A DNA stretch of 7,867 nucleotides from the NCBI GenBank assembly GCA_003497555.1, contig DNNS01000586.1, positions 1 to 7,867 of the forward strand, read 5' to 3'. A program made the translations under genes and the position numbers. This DNA is from Spirochaetia bacterium (lineage in GTDB: Bacteria; Spirochaetota; UBA12135). This document shows, one piece after another, positions 1 to 6,185 of the stretch. The notes under the pieces are model-generated. The model was not told where the DNA came from, did no database searches, and worked only from the letters and a program-made list of their open reading frames with translations. Numbering within the stretch: position 1 is the first letter of the stretch; each line of letters opens with the position of its first letter.

Positions 1-1371
1 TAAAACCGTACTGTACGAAAATACCGGCTGTGCGGAAAAAGTACCATTGCTATTACCGGAAAATATCTGCAGCAGGTTTTTTTCAAGATTTCCTACCAGC
101 AAATCTTCCCGGCTGTCGCCGTTAAAGTCACCGGAGGCGCTTACAATTGAAAGAATATAAGGCATGGAAAACTGCATGTTTATTTTTATTTTACGAGTAT
201 CGTCGGCGCGCAGGAATGTATCCTGTTCGTTCTGAAGATAACGAACCAGATTAAGAGTGGATGATTTGGCCAGTACAGCTGTGAGCGCCTTGCCGAAGGA
301 AAATTCTATATGAAAATCCATGATATCCATGCGGCCGTCACTGTTAAAATCACGCAGCACCGGAGGAAACATGGCGAGCATACCGCTCTCCCTGATCAGG
401 GGATTTTCCAGGACAAAACTTCCGGAGGTGCCGCTGCCGCGGCAGATATATAGCATTGTTTCTGTTTCTAAAAACTTTTCACTGCGTGCTATTTTTTTAC
501 AGATAAAATCCAGAAAGCCCGGACTACCCAGATCGGAAACGGAAAGCAAAAGAGGCATGGTTCCGGGACGATTGTCTTTTTGCAGGATAAAATCAAAAAT
601 CAGCGGTTCTGCTGAAATTTCATGGTTTTTAACCGGGAAAATTCTTATCTGATTATTGCCGTAGCAAATAAGATCAGCAGTGCGATCACGGTTAAAATCG
701 GCGGTTTCCACTGCCGGTATCACAATATTGTAAAAAGACTGGGGGGTTTTCATAAAATCAAACTGCATCTGCTGAAACCCGGAAAACTGGGCTTCTACCG
801 GCACACTCAGCACAAGAGTTTTTTTAAAGATTCCTGATTTGTCTCCGGCAAAAAAAAGCAGGCCGGAATAATGCGGCAGGAGCAGATCAGGCAGGCCGTC
901 GCTGTTGAAATCTCCGGCAATATCCGCCCAGACAATATTCTCAGCCGGAGTATATGAGTAAAGGCAGGATACCGATAAAATTTCACGGCTGCTTCCTATC
1001 TTCAGTCCGTCGCCTTTTTTACCTGTGATCTTCAGATACACTATTTCTTTTTTAATAAATACCAGATCGGAAAACCCGTCCTGGTTAAAATCATAAAGGC
1101 AGTAAACTGAACATCCGGTTAAATCAACCATCCCGCTGCGGATAAACGAACCTCTGCGGTTTAAAAAAATATCAAAATAAATTTTTTGAGGCTCCTGGGC
1201 AGGGGTAAAGGTAAAAGCAATATCAAGCAGGCCGTCTTTATTGATGTCCATAACTTTTTTATGAATAATATTGCCCGGTACGGATAAATCAAAATCATTT
1301 TTAACCGTTATTTGCGCATCAAGCGGCAGTAAGAATAGCGCTGAAAAAACAATAGATATGAATTTACTCAT
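1..1371 (-). CDS. Secreted VCBS/FG-GAP repeat protein (C-terminus beyond left edge)
   Basis: The frame is open without a stop from the ATG at 1371 to the left edge, giving 457 visible residues; the C-terminus is missing. Residues 1-19 look like a Sec signal peptide: a Lys near the start, a hydrophobic stretch from about residue 4 to 17, and a likely signal peptidase I cut after LDA. There is no lipobox cysteine. The mature part carries six acidic loops of the calcium-binding D-x-N-x-D-G type, at about residues 42-50, 94-102, 154-162, 225-233, 341-349 and 415-423. The fourth lacks the glycine, and the last has Ser in its place. Such loops mark VCBS/FG-GAP propeller blades, usually extracellular or periplasmic. 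The start lies 2 bases after the upstream oxidoreductase stop and lacks a clear Shine-Dalgarno site, so translation is probably coupled. Binding partner and substrate are unknown. Export and repeat type are well supported; the role is not. Confidence 0.88.
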   Translation of the reverse strand, partial: MSKFISIVFSALFLLPLDAQITVKNDFDLSVPGNIIHKKVMDINKDGLLDIAFTFTPAQEPQKIYFDIFLNRRGSFIRSGMVDLTGCSVYCLYDFNQDGFSDLVFIKKEIVYLKITGKKGDGLKIGSSREILSVSCLYSYTPAENIVWADIAGDFNSDGLPDLLLPHYSGLLFFAGDKSGIFKKTLVLSVPVEAQFSGFQQMQFDFMKTPQSFYNIVIPAVETADFNRDRTADLICYGNNQIRIFPVKNHEISAEPLIFDFILQKDNRPGTMPLLLSVSDLGSPGFLDFICKKIARSEKFLETETMLYICRGSGTSGSFVLENPLIRESGMLAMFPPVLRDFNSDGRMDIMDFHIEFSFGKALTAVLAKSSTLNLVRYLQNEQDTFLRADDTRKIKINMQFSMPYILSIVSASGDFNGDSREDLLVGNLEKNLLQIFSGNSNGTFSAQPVFSYSTVL

Positions 1372-1373
1372 TT

Positions 1374-2570
1374 TTATTGTTTTTGATTGATATGAAGAGG
1401 TATGCCCAGGCCGGTAATTTCTTTCTGCAGAATATTAATATCAAGCCTGGCTGCTGCCGTGTTATGCTTCAGCGCCAGACTGCCGGCTAATCCGGCAATT
1501 TGTCCGGTAAAGGCTGCCGCCTGTATTACTCTCGTTACTTCCCAGGCGTCTCTCTCGGAGGAAATGCATCTTCCGGCAGCCAGAAGATTTGTAATTTTTT
1601 TAGGCACCAGGCTGCCGTAGGGGATTTCCCATACATAGCCGCTTTTTCTCCAGTCGGCAACCATGCCCACGGAGTTTTTAACCGGCTGTCCGTACCCGTT
1701 ATCGGCAACAGTTTCCAGACCGTCAATGCGTCTGGTGGTACGAAACTGCGGTATATTGGGAAGTGTAAGCGGAAAATAACGGTTTCTGGAATCAGGCGCT
1801 TTTTTTTCTTCATCAAGCAGGGCGTTTTTTAAAATACGGCGCGATTCAAGAGTAAATTGCGTTACCTGCCTGCCGTCGGTTCCAAAATATTTTTTTTTCC
1901 CTACCGGAGTATTGCGGCCGGCATTATCTCCTCCGATAATTTTCATCTGGAACAGGGAAAAACCGTTATGTTCATCAAGGCTGGTTTTAACATGTTCATA
2001 ACTTGCCATTACCGCCCACATGGAAAGCCAGTTGTCGGTTTCAATACACGGACAGCCGGCACGAAAAGCCAGATCACTGTCGCCGGTTGCATCAATAAAC
2101 AGATCCGCTTCAATTAATATTCGTCCGGATTTATTTTCGGTTTCGATTCCAAGAATTTTATCGTCTTTAATGACCGGCAGGCAAAAAAGCGTATCATACC
2201 AGACATCGACTTTTTCGTTTTCTAGCATTTCATCCATTGCCAGAATAAATGAAGCAGGACTGAAAGGCGTACGGAACCGGGATTTGTTGTTTTCAGGTGT
2301 CTGCCAGTTTTCAGGAATTTCTCCGGGCCCGTATAGAAAAGATTTACGCAGTAATTCTTCGGCTATTCCAAAAGTAACCTGCCGGCCTTTTCCGTCGCAC
2401 AGCGGAAGATATATATATACCAGTCCGCTGGTGGCAAGACCGCCGGGGAAAACGGTTTTTTCAATTAATACGGTTTTAAAACCCATTCTGCTGGCCTGTA
2501 AAGCCGCGCCGGTTCCTGCCATTCCTCCGCCCACTACGGCAATATCATATTTTTTTTTACACGTAATCAT
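1374..2570 (-). CDS. FAD-dependent oxidoreductase (FAD_oxidored-like)
   Basis: This is a complete protein of 398 residues. Residues 8-30 form a Rossmann dinucleotide-binding motif, DIAVVGGGMAGTGAA, with glycines at 14, 16 and 19. An acidic end of the second strand follows, Glu37 in LIEK, which normally binds the FAD ribose. Further hallmarks are the PGG-x-A-T-S-G segment just after it, the D-A-T-G-D-S-D-L-A motif at about 160-168, and a C-terminal A-G-R-C-I-S block at about 332-337 followed by a Gly/Ala-rich helix that closes over the flavin. This arrangement fits the broad FAD_oxidored (PF12831-like) group, whose substrates are mostly unknown. No signal peptide is seen, so it is probably cytoplasmic. 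The start is supported by GGAG five bases upstream. It is the first gene of a two-gene unit with the VCBS protein. It contains two runs of nine A on its coding strand, one within codons 4-7. The oxidoreductase call is firm; the reaction is not known. Confidence 0.9.
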   Translation of the reverse strand: MITCKKKYDIAVVGGGMAGTGAALQASRMGFKTVLIEKTVFPGGLATSGLVYIYLPLCDGKGRQVTFGIAEELLRKSFLYGPGEIPENWQTPENNKSRFRTPFSPASFILAMDEMLENEKVDVWYDTLFCLPVIKDDKILGIETENKSGRILIEADLFIDATGDSDLAFRAGCPCIETDNWLSMWAVMASYEHVKTSLDEHNGFSLFQMKIIGGDNAGRNTPVGKKKYFGTDGRQVTQFTLESRRILKNALLDEEKKAPDSRNRYFPLTLPNIPQFRTTRRIDGLETVADNGYGQPVKNSVGMVADWRKSGYVWEIPYGSLVPKKITNLLAAGRCISSERDAWEVTRVIQAAAFTGQIAGLAGSLALKHNTAAARLDINILQKEITGLGIPLHINQKQ

Positions 2571-2575
2571 ATAAT

Positions 2576-2579
2576 CTCC
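2576..2579 (-). promoter_or_regulatory. Ribosome binding site of the FAD oxidoreductase gene
   Basis: The minus strand reads GGAG five bases before the ATG at 2570. It is a good Shine-Dalgarno match at a normal distance and supports this start. Confidence 0.7.
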
Positions 2580-2593
2580 GAGATTCAGATAAA

Positions 2594-2622
2594 ATATTAC
2601 TTAAAAAGCCGGATAAATGCAA
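2594..2622 (-). promoter_or_regulatory. Possible promoter for the FAD oxidoreductase / VCBS unit
   Basis: On the minus strand, TTGCAT (2617-2622) and TAATAT (2594-2599) are separated by exactly 17 bases, with the gene start 24 bases downstream of the -10 box. The -35 box matches the sigma-70 consensus at only 3 of 6 positions and the -10 at 4 of 6. The call rests mainly on spacing and on its place in the only available intergenic region. The -35 box overlaps the TGCAAG/CTTGCA repeat cluster, which could be an operator. Confidence 0.35.
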
Positions 2623-2640
2623 GAGACTTGCAGTCTTGCA
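2618..2640. repeat. TGCAAG / CTTGCA inverted and direct repeat cluster
   Basis: TGCAAG is followed after three bases by its complement CTTGCA (2627-2632), and two bases later by a second CTTGCA (2635-2640). The outer copies form a 7-bp inverted repeat, TGCAAGA/TCTTGCA, with a 9-base spacer; the inner pair forms a 6-bp repeat with a 3-base spacer. Alternative hairpins, or a regulator site with a duplicated half-site, are both possible. It sits next to the larger inverted repeat at 2644-2755 and may be part of the same element. Confidence 0.6.
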
Positions 2641-2643
2641 AAT

Positions 2644-2755
2644 TCCCAGTTTTTCAAAAGGGTAATTTCATGAGGAAATTGACCGATTTGTTTAAAAAAC
2701 GGCACTATTTTTATGCCTTTTATCGTAGTAAAAGCCATAAAACAAAAAACTGGGA
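2644..2755. repeat. Inverted-repeat-bounded intergenic segment, MITE-like candidate
   Basis: TCCCAGTTTTT at 2644-2654 recurs as a perfect 11-bp reverse complement at 2745-2755, leaving about 90 bases between the arms. No transposase and no credible gene lies inside. Short terminal inverted repeats around a non-coding segment are the layout of a miniature inverted-repeat element or dispersed intergenic repeat. No flanking target duplication could be picked out, so mobility is not shown. With the 2618-2640 cluster it fills most of the divergent intergenic region. Confidence 0.4.
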
Positions 2756-2777
2756 CATTGTAAGCCCACAGCGACGT

Positions 2778-2806
2778 TTGTAATTTTCCGGAAACGAGCA
2801 TAAAAT
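2778..2806 (+). promoter_or_regulatory. Possible promoter of the ketoisomerase-FHA unit, with a palindrome in its spacer
   Basis: TTGTAA (2778-2783, 4 of 6 consensus matches) and TAAAAT (2801-2806, 5 of 6) are spaced by 17 bases. The perfect palindrome TTTCCGGAAA (2785-2794) lies inside the spacer and would be a suitable operator. The expected transcription start, about seven bases after the -10 box, falls on or beside the A of the ATG at 2813, so the transcript may have no leader. Inferred from sequence alone. Confidence 0.4.
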
Positions 2807-2812
2807 CAAGGC

Positions 2813-3262
2813 ATGCAAACAGAAAATTTTGAGCCGCTGCTGGTTAAAAACAGCGGATATGTGTTTCTGAAAAAAGTATGTGATCAGAACGATGGTACCC
2901 TTATTATTGCAGAAGCGCAAAAGGATATTCCCTTTGATCTCAAACGGGTATATTATATCAACAACCTCAAAAATTTTATTTCCGTGCGCGGTTGTCATGC
3001 ACATAAAACGCTCAGACAGGTAATTTTTTGCATTGCCGGGAGCTTTACACTTACACTTGATGATGGCGCAACACGACAGAAAATACTCATGAATCATGAT
3101 AATGCCGGCATCATTCTCGGCCAAATGCTCTGGCACGAGATGAGTGAATTCGCAAGCGGCACAGTACTGCTGGTTTTTGCGTCTGATTATTATGATGAAG
3201 CAGATTATATTCGTAATTACGAAGAATTTACGGAAATTTGCAGAAAAGGGGGCGGCAAATGA
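2813..3262 (+). CDS. Cupin, sugar 3,4-ketoisomerase family (FdtA/QdtA-like)
   Basis: This is a complete protein of 149 residues, slightly longer than the roughly 135-140 usual for the family because of an N-terminal extension. Known members convert dTDP-4-keto-6-deoxyglucose into its 3-keto isomer, on the way to amino-deoxy sugars of lipopolysaccharide, S-layer glycans or antibiotics. The family signature is intact: F-D-L-K-R-V-Y-Y-I at about 41-49; R-G-C-H-A-H-K at 59-65, with the His62/His64 pair that lines the active site in solved members; G-S-F-T-L-T-L-D-D-G at 76-85; and a C-terminal L-L-V-F-A-S-D-Y-Y-D-E-A-D-Y-I-R-N-Y block. An in-frame stop at 2801-2803 makes this ATG the only upstream start. 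AAGG lies just one base before it, too close for a normal ribosome site. No nucleotide-sugar synthase, aminotransferase or glycosyltransferase is visible nearby, so its pathway cannot be read here. It overlaps the FHA gene by four bases. Confidence 0.88.
   Translation: MQTENFEPLLVKNSGYVFLKKVCDQNDGTLIIAEAQKDIPFDLKRVYYINNLKNFISVRGCHAHKTLRQVIFCIAGSFTLTLDDGATRQKILMNHDNAGIILGQMLWHEMSEFASGTVLLVFASDYYDEADYIRNYEEFTEICRKGGGK
3246..3252 (+). promoter_or_regulatory. Ribosome binding site deciding the FHA gene start
   Basis: AAGGGGG lies six bases before the ATG at 3259, inside the end of the ketoisomerase gene. It favours this start over the in-frame ATG at 3238, which would give seven extra residues outside the domain. 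Confidence 0.7.
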
Positions 3263-3627
3263 GCAAAGAATTTAAATTTCCCGATAATGTTTTTCTGGAA
3301 ATAGCCAAGGGATCTGGAACAGGTAAAAAATTCCCGCTTACGGAAAAATCCATGTCCATAGGCAGGGCGCAGGATTGTACGGTTACGATTGAGTCTGAAT
3401 TTATTTCCAGGCGCCACGCGCAGATTGTATTCCGCTGCGGTCATTTTACTATTATTGATTTGGCCAGCAGGAACAAGACAAAAGTCAATGGACATTCTCA
3501 TCTTGAAAAAAACCTTAAACACCTGGATATTATTGCTATCGGAGATACTGAACTGGTTTTTAACTGGCCGGATCAGGAATCATACACCAGGGAGTATCTT
3601 TCCCCGGATGAAAAAAATCCGCATTGA
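3259..3627 (+). CDS. Small FHA-domain protein
   Basis: This protein of 122 residues is essentially one forkhead-associated domain, a phosphothreonine-peptide reader. Diagnostic residues are visible: G-R at 35-36, S-R-R-H at 50-53 (the Ser contacts the phosphate; the His is structural), and an S-R-N-K-T-K-V-N-G stretch at 70-78, in which the usual S-x-N-G-T reads S-R-N-K-T. No signal peptide, membrane segment or second domain is present. I chose the ATG at 3259 over an in-frame ATG at 3238: it forms an ATGA overlap with the ketoisomerase stop and has AAGGGGG (3246-3252) six bases upstream. Partners would normally include a Ser/Thr kinase, but none is visible in the window. The coupling suggests that the two products act, or are at least made, together. 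The domain call is firm; the role is unknown. Confidence 0.88.
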   Translation: MSKEFKFPDNVFLEIAKGSGTGKKFPLTEKSMSIGRAQDCTVTIESEFISRRHAQIVFRCGHFTIIDLASRNKTKVNGHSHLEKNLKHLDIIAIGDTELVFNWPDQESYTREYLSPDEKNPH

Positions 3628-3680
3628 CATTCACTGCTGAACCCGCAGATTTGATACTCATTTACAAATAGCAAAACCGA

Positions 3681-3702
3681 TAGCCGGGTGAACACCCGGC
3701 TA
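3681..3702 (-). terminator. Hairpin at the convergent junction, likely terminator
   Basis: TAGCCGGGT and ACCCGGCTA pair perfectly around a four-base loop, GAAC on the plus strand; two closing loop bases can also pair, giving a 10-bp stem. On the minus strand it is followed by ATCGGTTTTG, a short imperfect T-tract, so it most likely ends the minus-strand operon. On the plus strand no T-run follows. The stop codon of the GGDEF-like gene (3700-3702) lies inside the stem. It could also protect mRNA ends or be a REP-like repeat. Confidence 0.6.
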
Positions 3703-6177
3703 ATGAAGCGTTTCGATAATATCCTGAATTTTTTCAGAATTAAAATCCGTCAATTTTAAAACCCGGTTTTTGTCTGCCGGATACCCAATGTTATTTTTAC
3801 CCTGTTTTTTTATCCAGGCTGCAGTTAACCGCGCCAGAGCAAGATTTTCTTCCGCCTTGCTGCCGCGGCGTTCCTCATATATTCCGATACTCATGGTCAG
3901 TCCGGGCAGTTTATTCCCCTCAAAAAAAATAATCATCTTAGACAGCTCTTTGGCGGTTTTATGCAGAGTCATGACAGCCTGTTCCAGCGTTACGCTGTTG
4001 ATATATCCGGCCAGATTACAGCCCTCGCAGCGGAAGACAATATTTTCACCGTGCGTTATTTCCCGGCAGATATTTTTTTCAACAATTTTAGCGATGGTAT
4101 ATAATGCCTTGTCTCCGGCAGTATGTCCGAATCGCGCGTTGATATCCTGCAGATTATCCGGATCGCAGAAAAAAACAAATCTGGTTTCATAAGCCTGATA
4201 AAGCCCATCCTTTGTTATGCGCGGAATAATCTCGCAGCTCCAGTAATCCATTCCGGGAATCTGCATGATGATATCATAATAAAAATCAGGAATATCGGCA
4301 GGAGATGTTTTTTTTTCTCTGTCATCGGCGGTATCATCCGCATCCCGGGTTTTTTCCCTGATTATTACCTTGATATCATCCTTTAATTTTTCATATTCGC
4401 TGAATACGGCATGCATACCGCTGTTAAAAGTTTCCTTGGCGATAAAAACCGCCAGAGCCAGGGCGCTTTCCAGAAAGTCCCTGAGGGTAGGTTCGCTTTT
4501 ATTGATTAATCTGAAACTGTTACCTAAAAAAAAATTTTCGCCGTGCACCCGGGCGTGGTTGTAAAAATCAGGCCGTGCGGTTAACTCTGCGTCCCCGGGG
4601 CCGTTTTCCATGCTTTTAATAAATTCCTCAAGCACACAGGCAATTTCATAGTGTACATTTCCGATGTGGGCGATAATTTCCTTGATGCGATCGTCATAGG
4701 TCATGGCGTGATTGTTTCGGGGAGCGGTAAAAAGACGAAAAATAAAATTTTTTGTATCCTCGCCGACCGGCGTAGTAGTGTGAATAAGGTCCCGGGCGGA
4801 TTCCCGCAGTCCGAATTCATCCAGGGAGTACCTGGACAGGCAGTTTTGCAGACTTTTTTTATCGGAAAAAAAATTCCTGAATTCAGCATTCTGGTAGAGC
4901 AGGCTGAAGCTTTCCCGGTCATCTCCGCAGACGGACGCAGCAAAACATTTTTCGAATAATTCAATCAGACAGCGGAAATACAGCAGGGGTTTGATTTTAA
5001 GGGCAGGCTGGGAAACGGCAAAAAAGGCAAGCGATGTTTCCGCCAGGTCGTGTCCCCTGAGATACAGATGTTCTACCGTATGATGCAGTTCGCGCAGACG
5101 GGAAATTTTAATATTTTCCTCAGCGGTAAGTTTTTCCAGTAATTTTTGATCTTCTAACATGGCCTGGGGCGTAAGATTTTTGGCAACAGCGTCGATTACA
5201 CCGTCGGTTTTACACACAAACAGCAGTTGATTCAGGGTATGAACCAGTACACCCTCACGGGCGGAAAAATAACTGATGAGTGCGCCGGTGACGGATTCGG
5301 TTAGGAAAGTTTTTTCGTCGCTGTAATAATTGATATTATTATACAAAGGTTCATCAATGACGGATCTGAATGCCCCGTACAGGCCGTGTACCTTCACTCT
5401 TTTTTTAAATATTTTGTCGTATTGTTCTTTCAGATAGCTGCGGTTTTTAAGAATTTTCAGATAAATTCCGGTGAATTCATTCATGGGCCCGTCAAGTTCG
5501 CCGCGGTGAAATTGTTCGTGTTCTTCTATATCCCGTATCATTTCGTAAACACTGTTCAGTTCCAAAAACAGCGCGAAGGCGTTATATTCCAGGTTGGTAA
5601 GAGAATTGAATTCCCTGTCAAGTATCGGTTTGAGGGTTTTTACAAAGTATTGCAGATCAACATGGCGGTTTTTAATTTTTTGCAGCGCGGTTTTTCTGAA
5701 TTCGTGAGTGAAAAACGATATGGTATGATACAGAAAAGAAAATTTACACAGTCCCAGCCAGGCGCTTAGTTTTCCTTTCTGATTAAGCAGTTCATTTACT
5801 TCATCCTGAGCCTGCGTTTTTTCATAGGCCGCTTTTTTTTCATCGAACACCCTGGTTTTTATTTTACAGGTAAAATCATCAAACAGTTTTTTCCTGGTTT
5901 GTATGGTATATGGACCCCTTAAGATTGCGATATATTCCTGCCGTTCCCTGGAACCAAGCAGGATCTCGCGCTTTTTTAAATAATTCCCAAAAGCTTCCAT
6001 AGCGGATCGCAGATTTTCCAGAACCCGCCGTTCCACTCCGGTATTTATGCTTTTACGCATTTCCAGCAGCGCTCTCTCGAATACAGATGAAAGCTCTTTT
6101 TGTCCGGCAAGCACTGCTTGATCAAAAACCGCAGCCTGACCGGGTTTTACTGCGGCTTCTTCACTTTTTAATGACAT
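3700..6177 (-). CDS. Large protein with a degenerate C-terminal GGDEF domain
   Basis: This protein has 825 residues. About residues 1-650 are Lys/Glu-rich, largely helical in appearance, without a signal peptide or clear membrane segment; I recognise no known domain in them. From about residue 660 the GGDEF fold is readable: F-F-C-D-P-D-N-L-Q-D-I-N ending at 680, G-H-T-A-G-D at 684-689, a T-M-S-I-G-I strand, and a K-K-Q-G-K-N-N-I ending like the A-K-x-x-G-R-N of diguanylate cyclases. The signature loop itself (718-722) reads E-G-C-N-L instead of G-G-D/E-E-F, so cyclase activity is very unlikely. By alignment with PleD, the first metal Asp (672) and the guanine-recognising Asn680 and Asp689 are kept. 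No R-x-x-D inhibitory site is seen. It is last in the operon, six bases after the TPR gene, and its ribosome site overlaps that gene's stop. It is probably a cytoplasmic sensor or scaffold; this is inference. Confidence 0.85.
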   Translation of the reverse strand: MSLKSEEAAVKPGQAAVFDQAVLAGQKELSSVFERALLEMRKSINTGVERRVLENLRSAMEAFGNYLKKREILLGSRERQEYIAILRGPYTIQTRKKLFDDFTCKIKTRVFDEKKAAYEKTQAQDEVNELLNQKGKLSAWLGLCKFSFLYHTISFFTHEFRKTALQKIKNRHVDLQYFVKTLKPILDREFNSLTNLEYNAFALFLELNSVYEMIRDIEEHEQFHRGELDGPMNEFTGIYLKILKNRSYLKEQYDKIFKKRVKVHGLYGAFRSVIDEPLYNNINYYSDEKTFLTESVTGALISYFSAREGVLVHTLNQLLFVCKTDGVIDAVAKNLTPQAMLEDQKLLEKLTAEENIKISRLRELHHTVEHLYLRGHDLAETSLAFFAVSQPALKIKPLLYFRCLIELFEKCFAASVCGDDRESFSLLYQNAEFRNFFSDKKSLQNCLSRYSLDEFGLRESARDLIHTTTPVGEDTKNFIFRLFTAPRNNHAMTYDDRIKEIIAHIGNVHYEIACVLEEFIKSMENGPGDAELTARPDFYNHARVHGENFFLGNSFRLINKSEPTLRDFLESALALAVFIAKETFNSGMHAVFSEYEKLKDDIKVIIREKTRDADDTADDREKKTSPADIPDFYYDIIMQIPGMDYWSCEIIPRITKDGLYQAYETRFVFFCDPDNLQDINARFGHTAGDKALYTIAKIVEKNICREITHGENIVFRCEGCNLAGYINSVTLEQAVMTLHKTAKELSKMIIFFEGNKLPGLTMSIGIYEERRGSKAEENLALARLTAAWIKKQGKNNIGYPADKNRVLKLTDFNSEKIQDIIETLH

Positions 6178-6179
6178 AT

Positions 6180-6185
6180 TCCCCT
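6180..6185 (-). promoter_or_regulatory. Ribosome binding site of the GGDEF-like gene, overlapping the TPR stop codon
   Basis: AGGGGA on the minus strand lies two bases before the ATG at 6177, a tight spacing. Its first two bases are also the end of the TPR gene's TAG stop, so terminating ribosomes finish directly on this site. This favours coupled translation. Confidence 0.6.

Noticed and set aside
320..837. Plus-strand frames opposite the VCBS gene
   Set aside because: The minus frame is continuous for 457 codons with six regular D-x-N-x-D-G loops and a signal peptide; the plus frames are antisense by-products.
2020..2574. A 184-residue plus-strand frame opposite the FAD oxidoreductase
   Set aside because: It is antisense to a gene with clear flavoprotein motifs, shows no domain, and has no ribosome site.
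2601..2801. A 66-residue minus-strand reading frame in the divergent intergenic region
   Set aside because: It has no ribosome site, matches no domain I recognise, and runs through both arms of the inverted repeat and the TGCAAG cluster. It is more likely a chance frame in a repeat.
2720..3136. A 138-residue minus-strand frame opposite the ketoisomerase
   Set aside because: The plus strand carries an intact ketoisomerase signature over the same bases.
3238..3258. An earlier in-frame ATG for the FHA gene
   Set aside because: It would add seven residues outside the domain. The later ATG has the strong AAGGGGG site and the ATGA overlap.
4012..4032. Active diguanylate cyclase
   Set aside because: The signature loop reads E-G-C-N-L, so the metal ligand and catalytic positions are missing.
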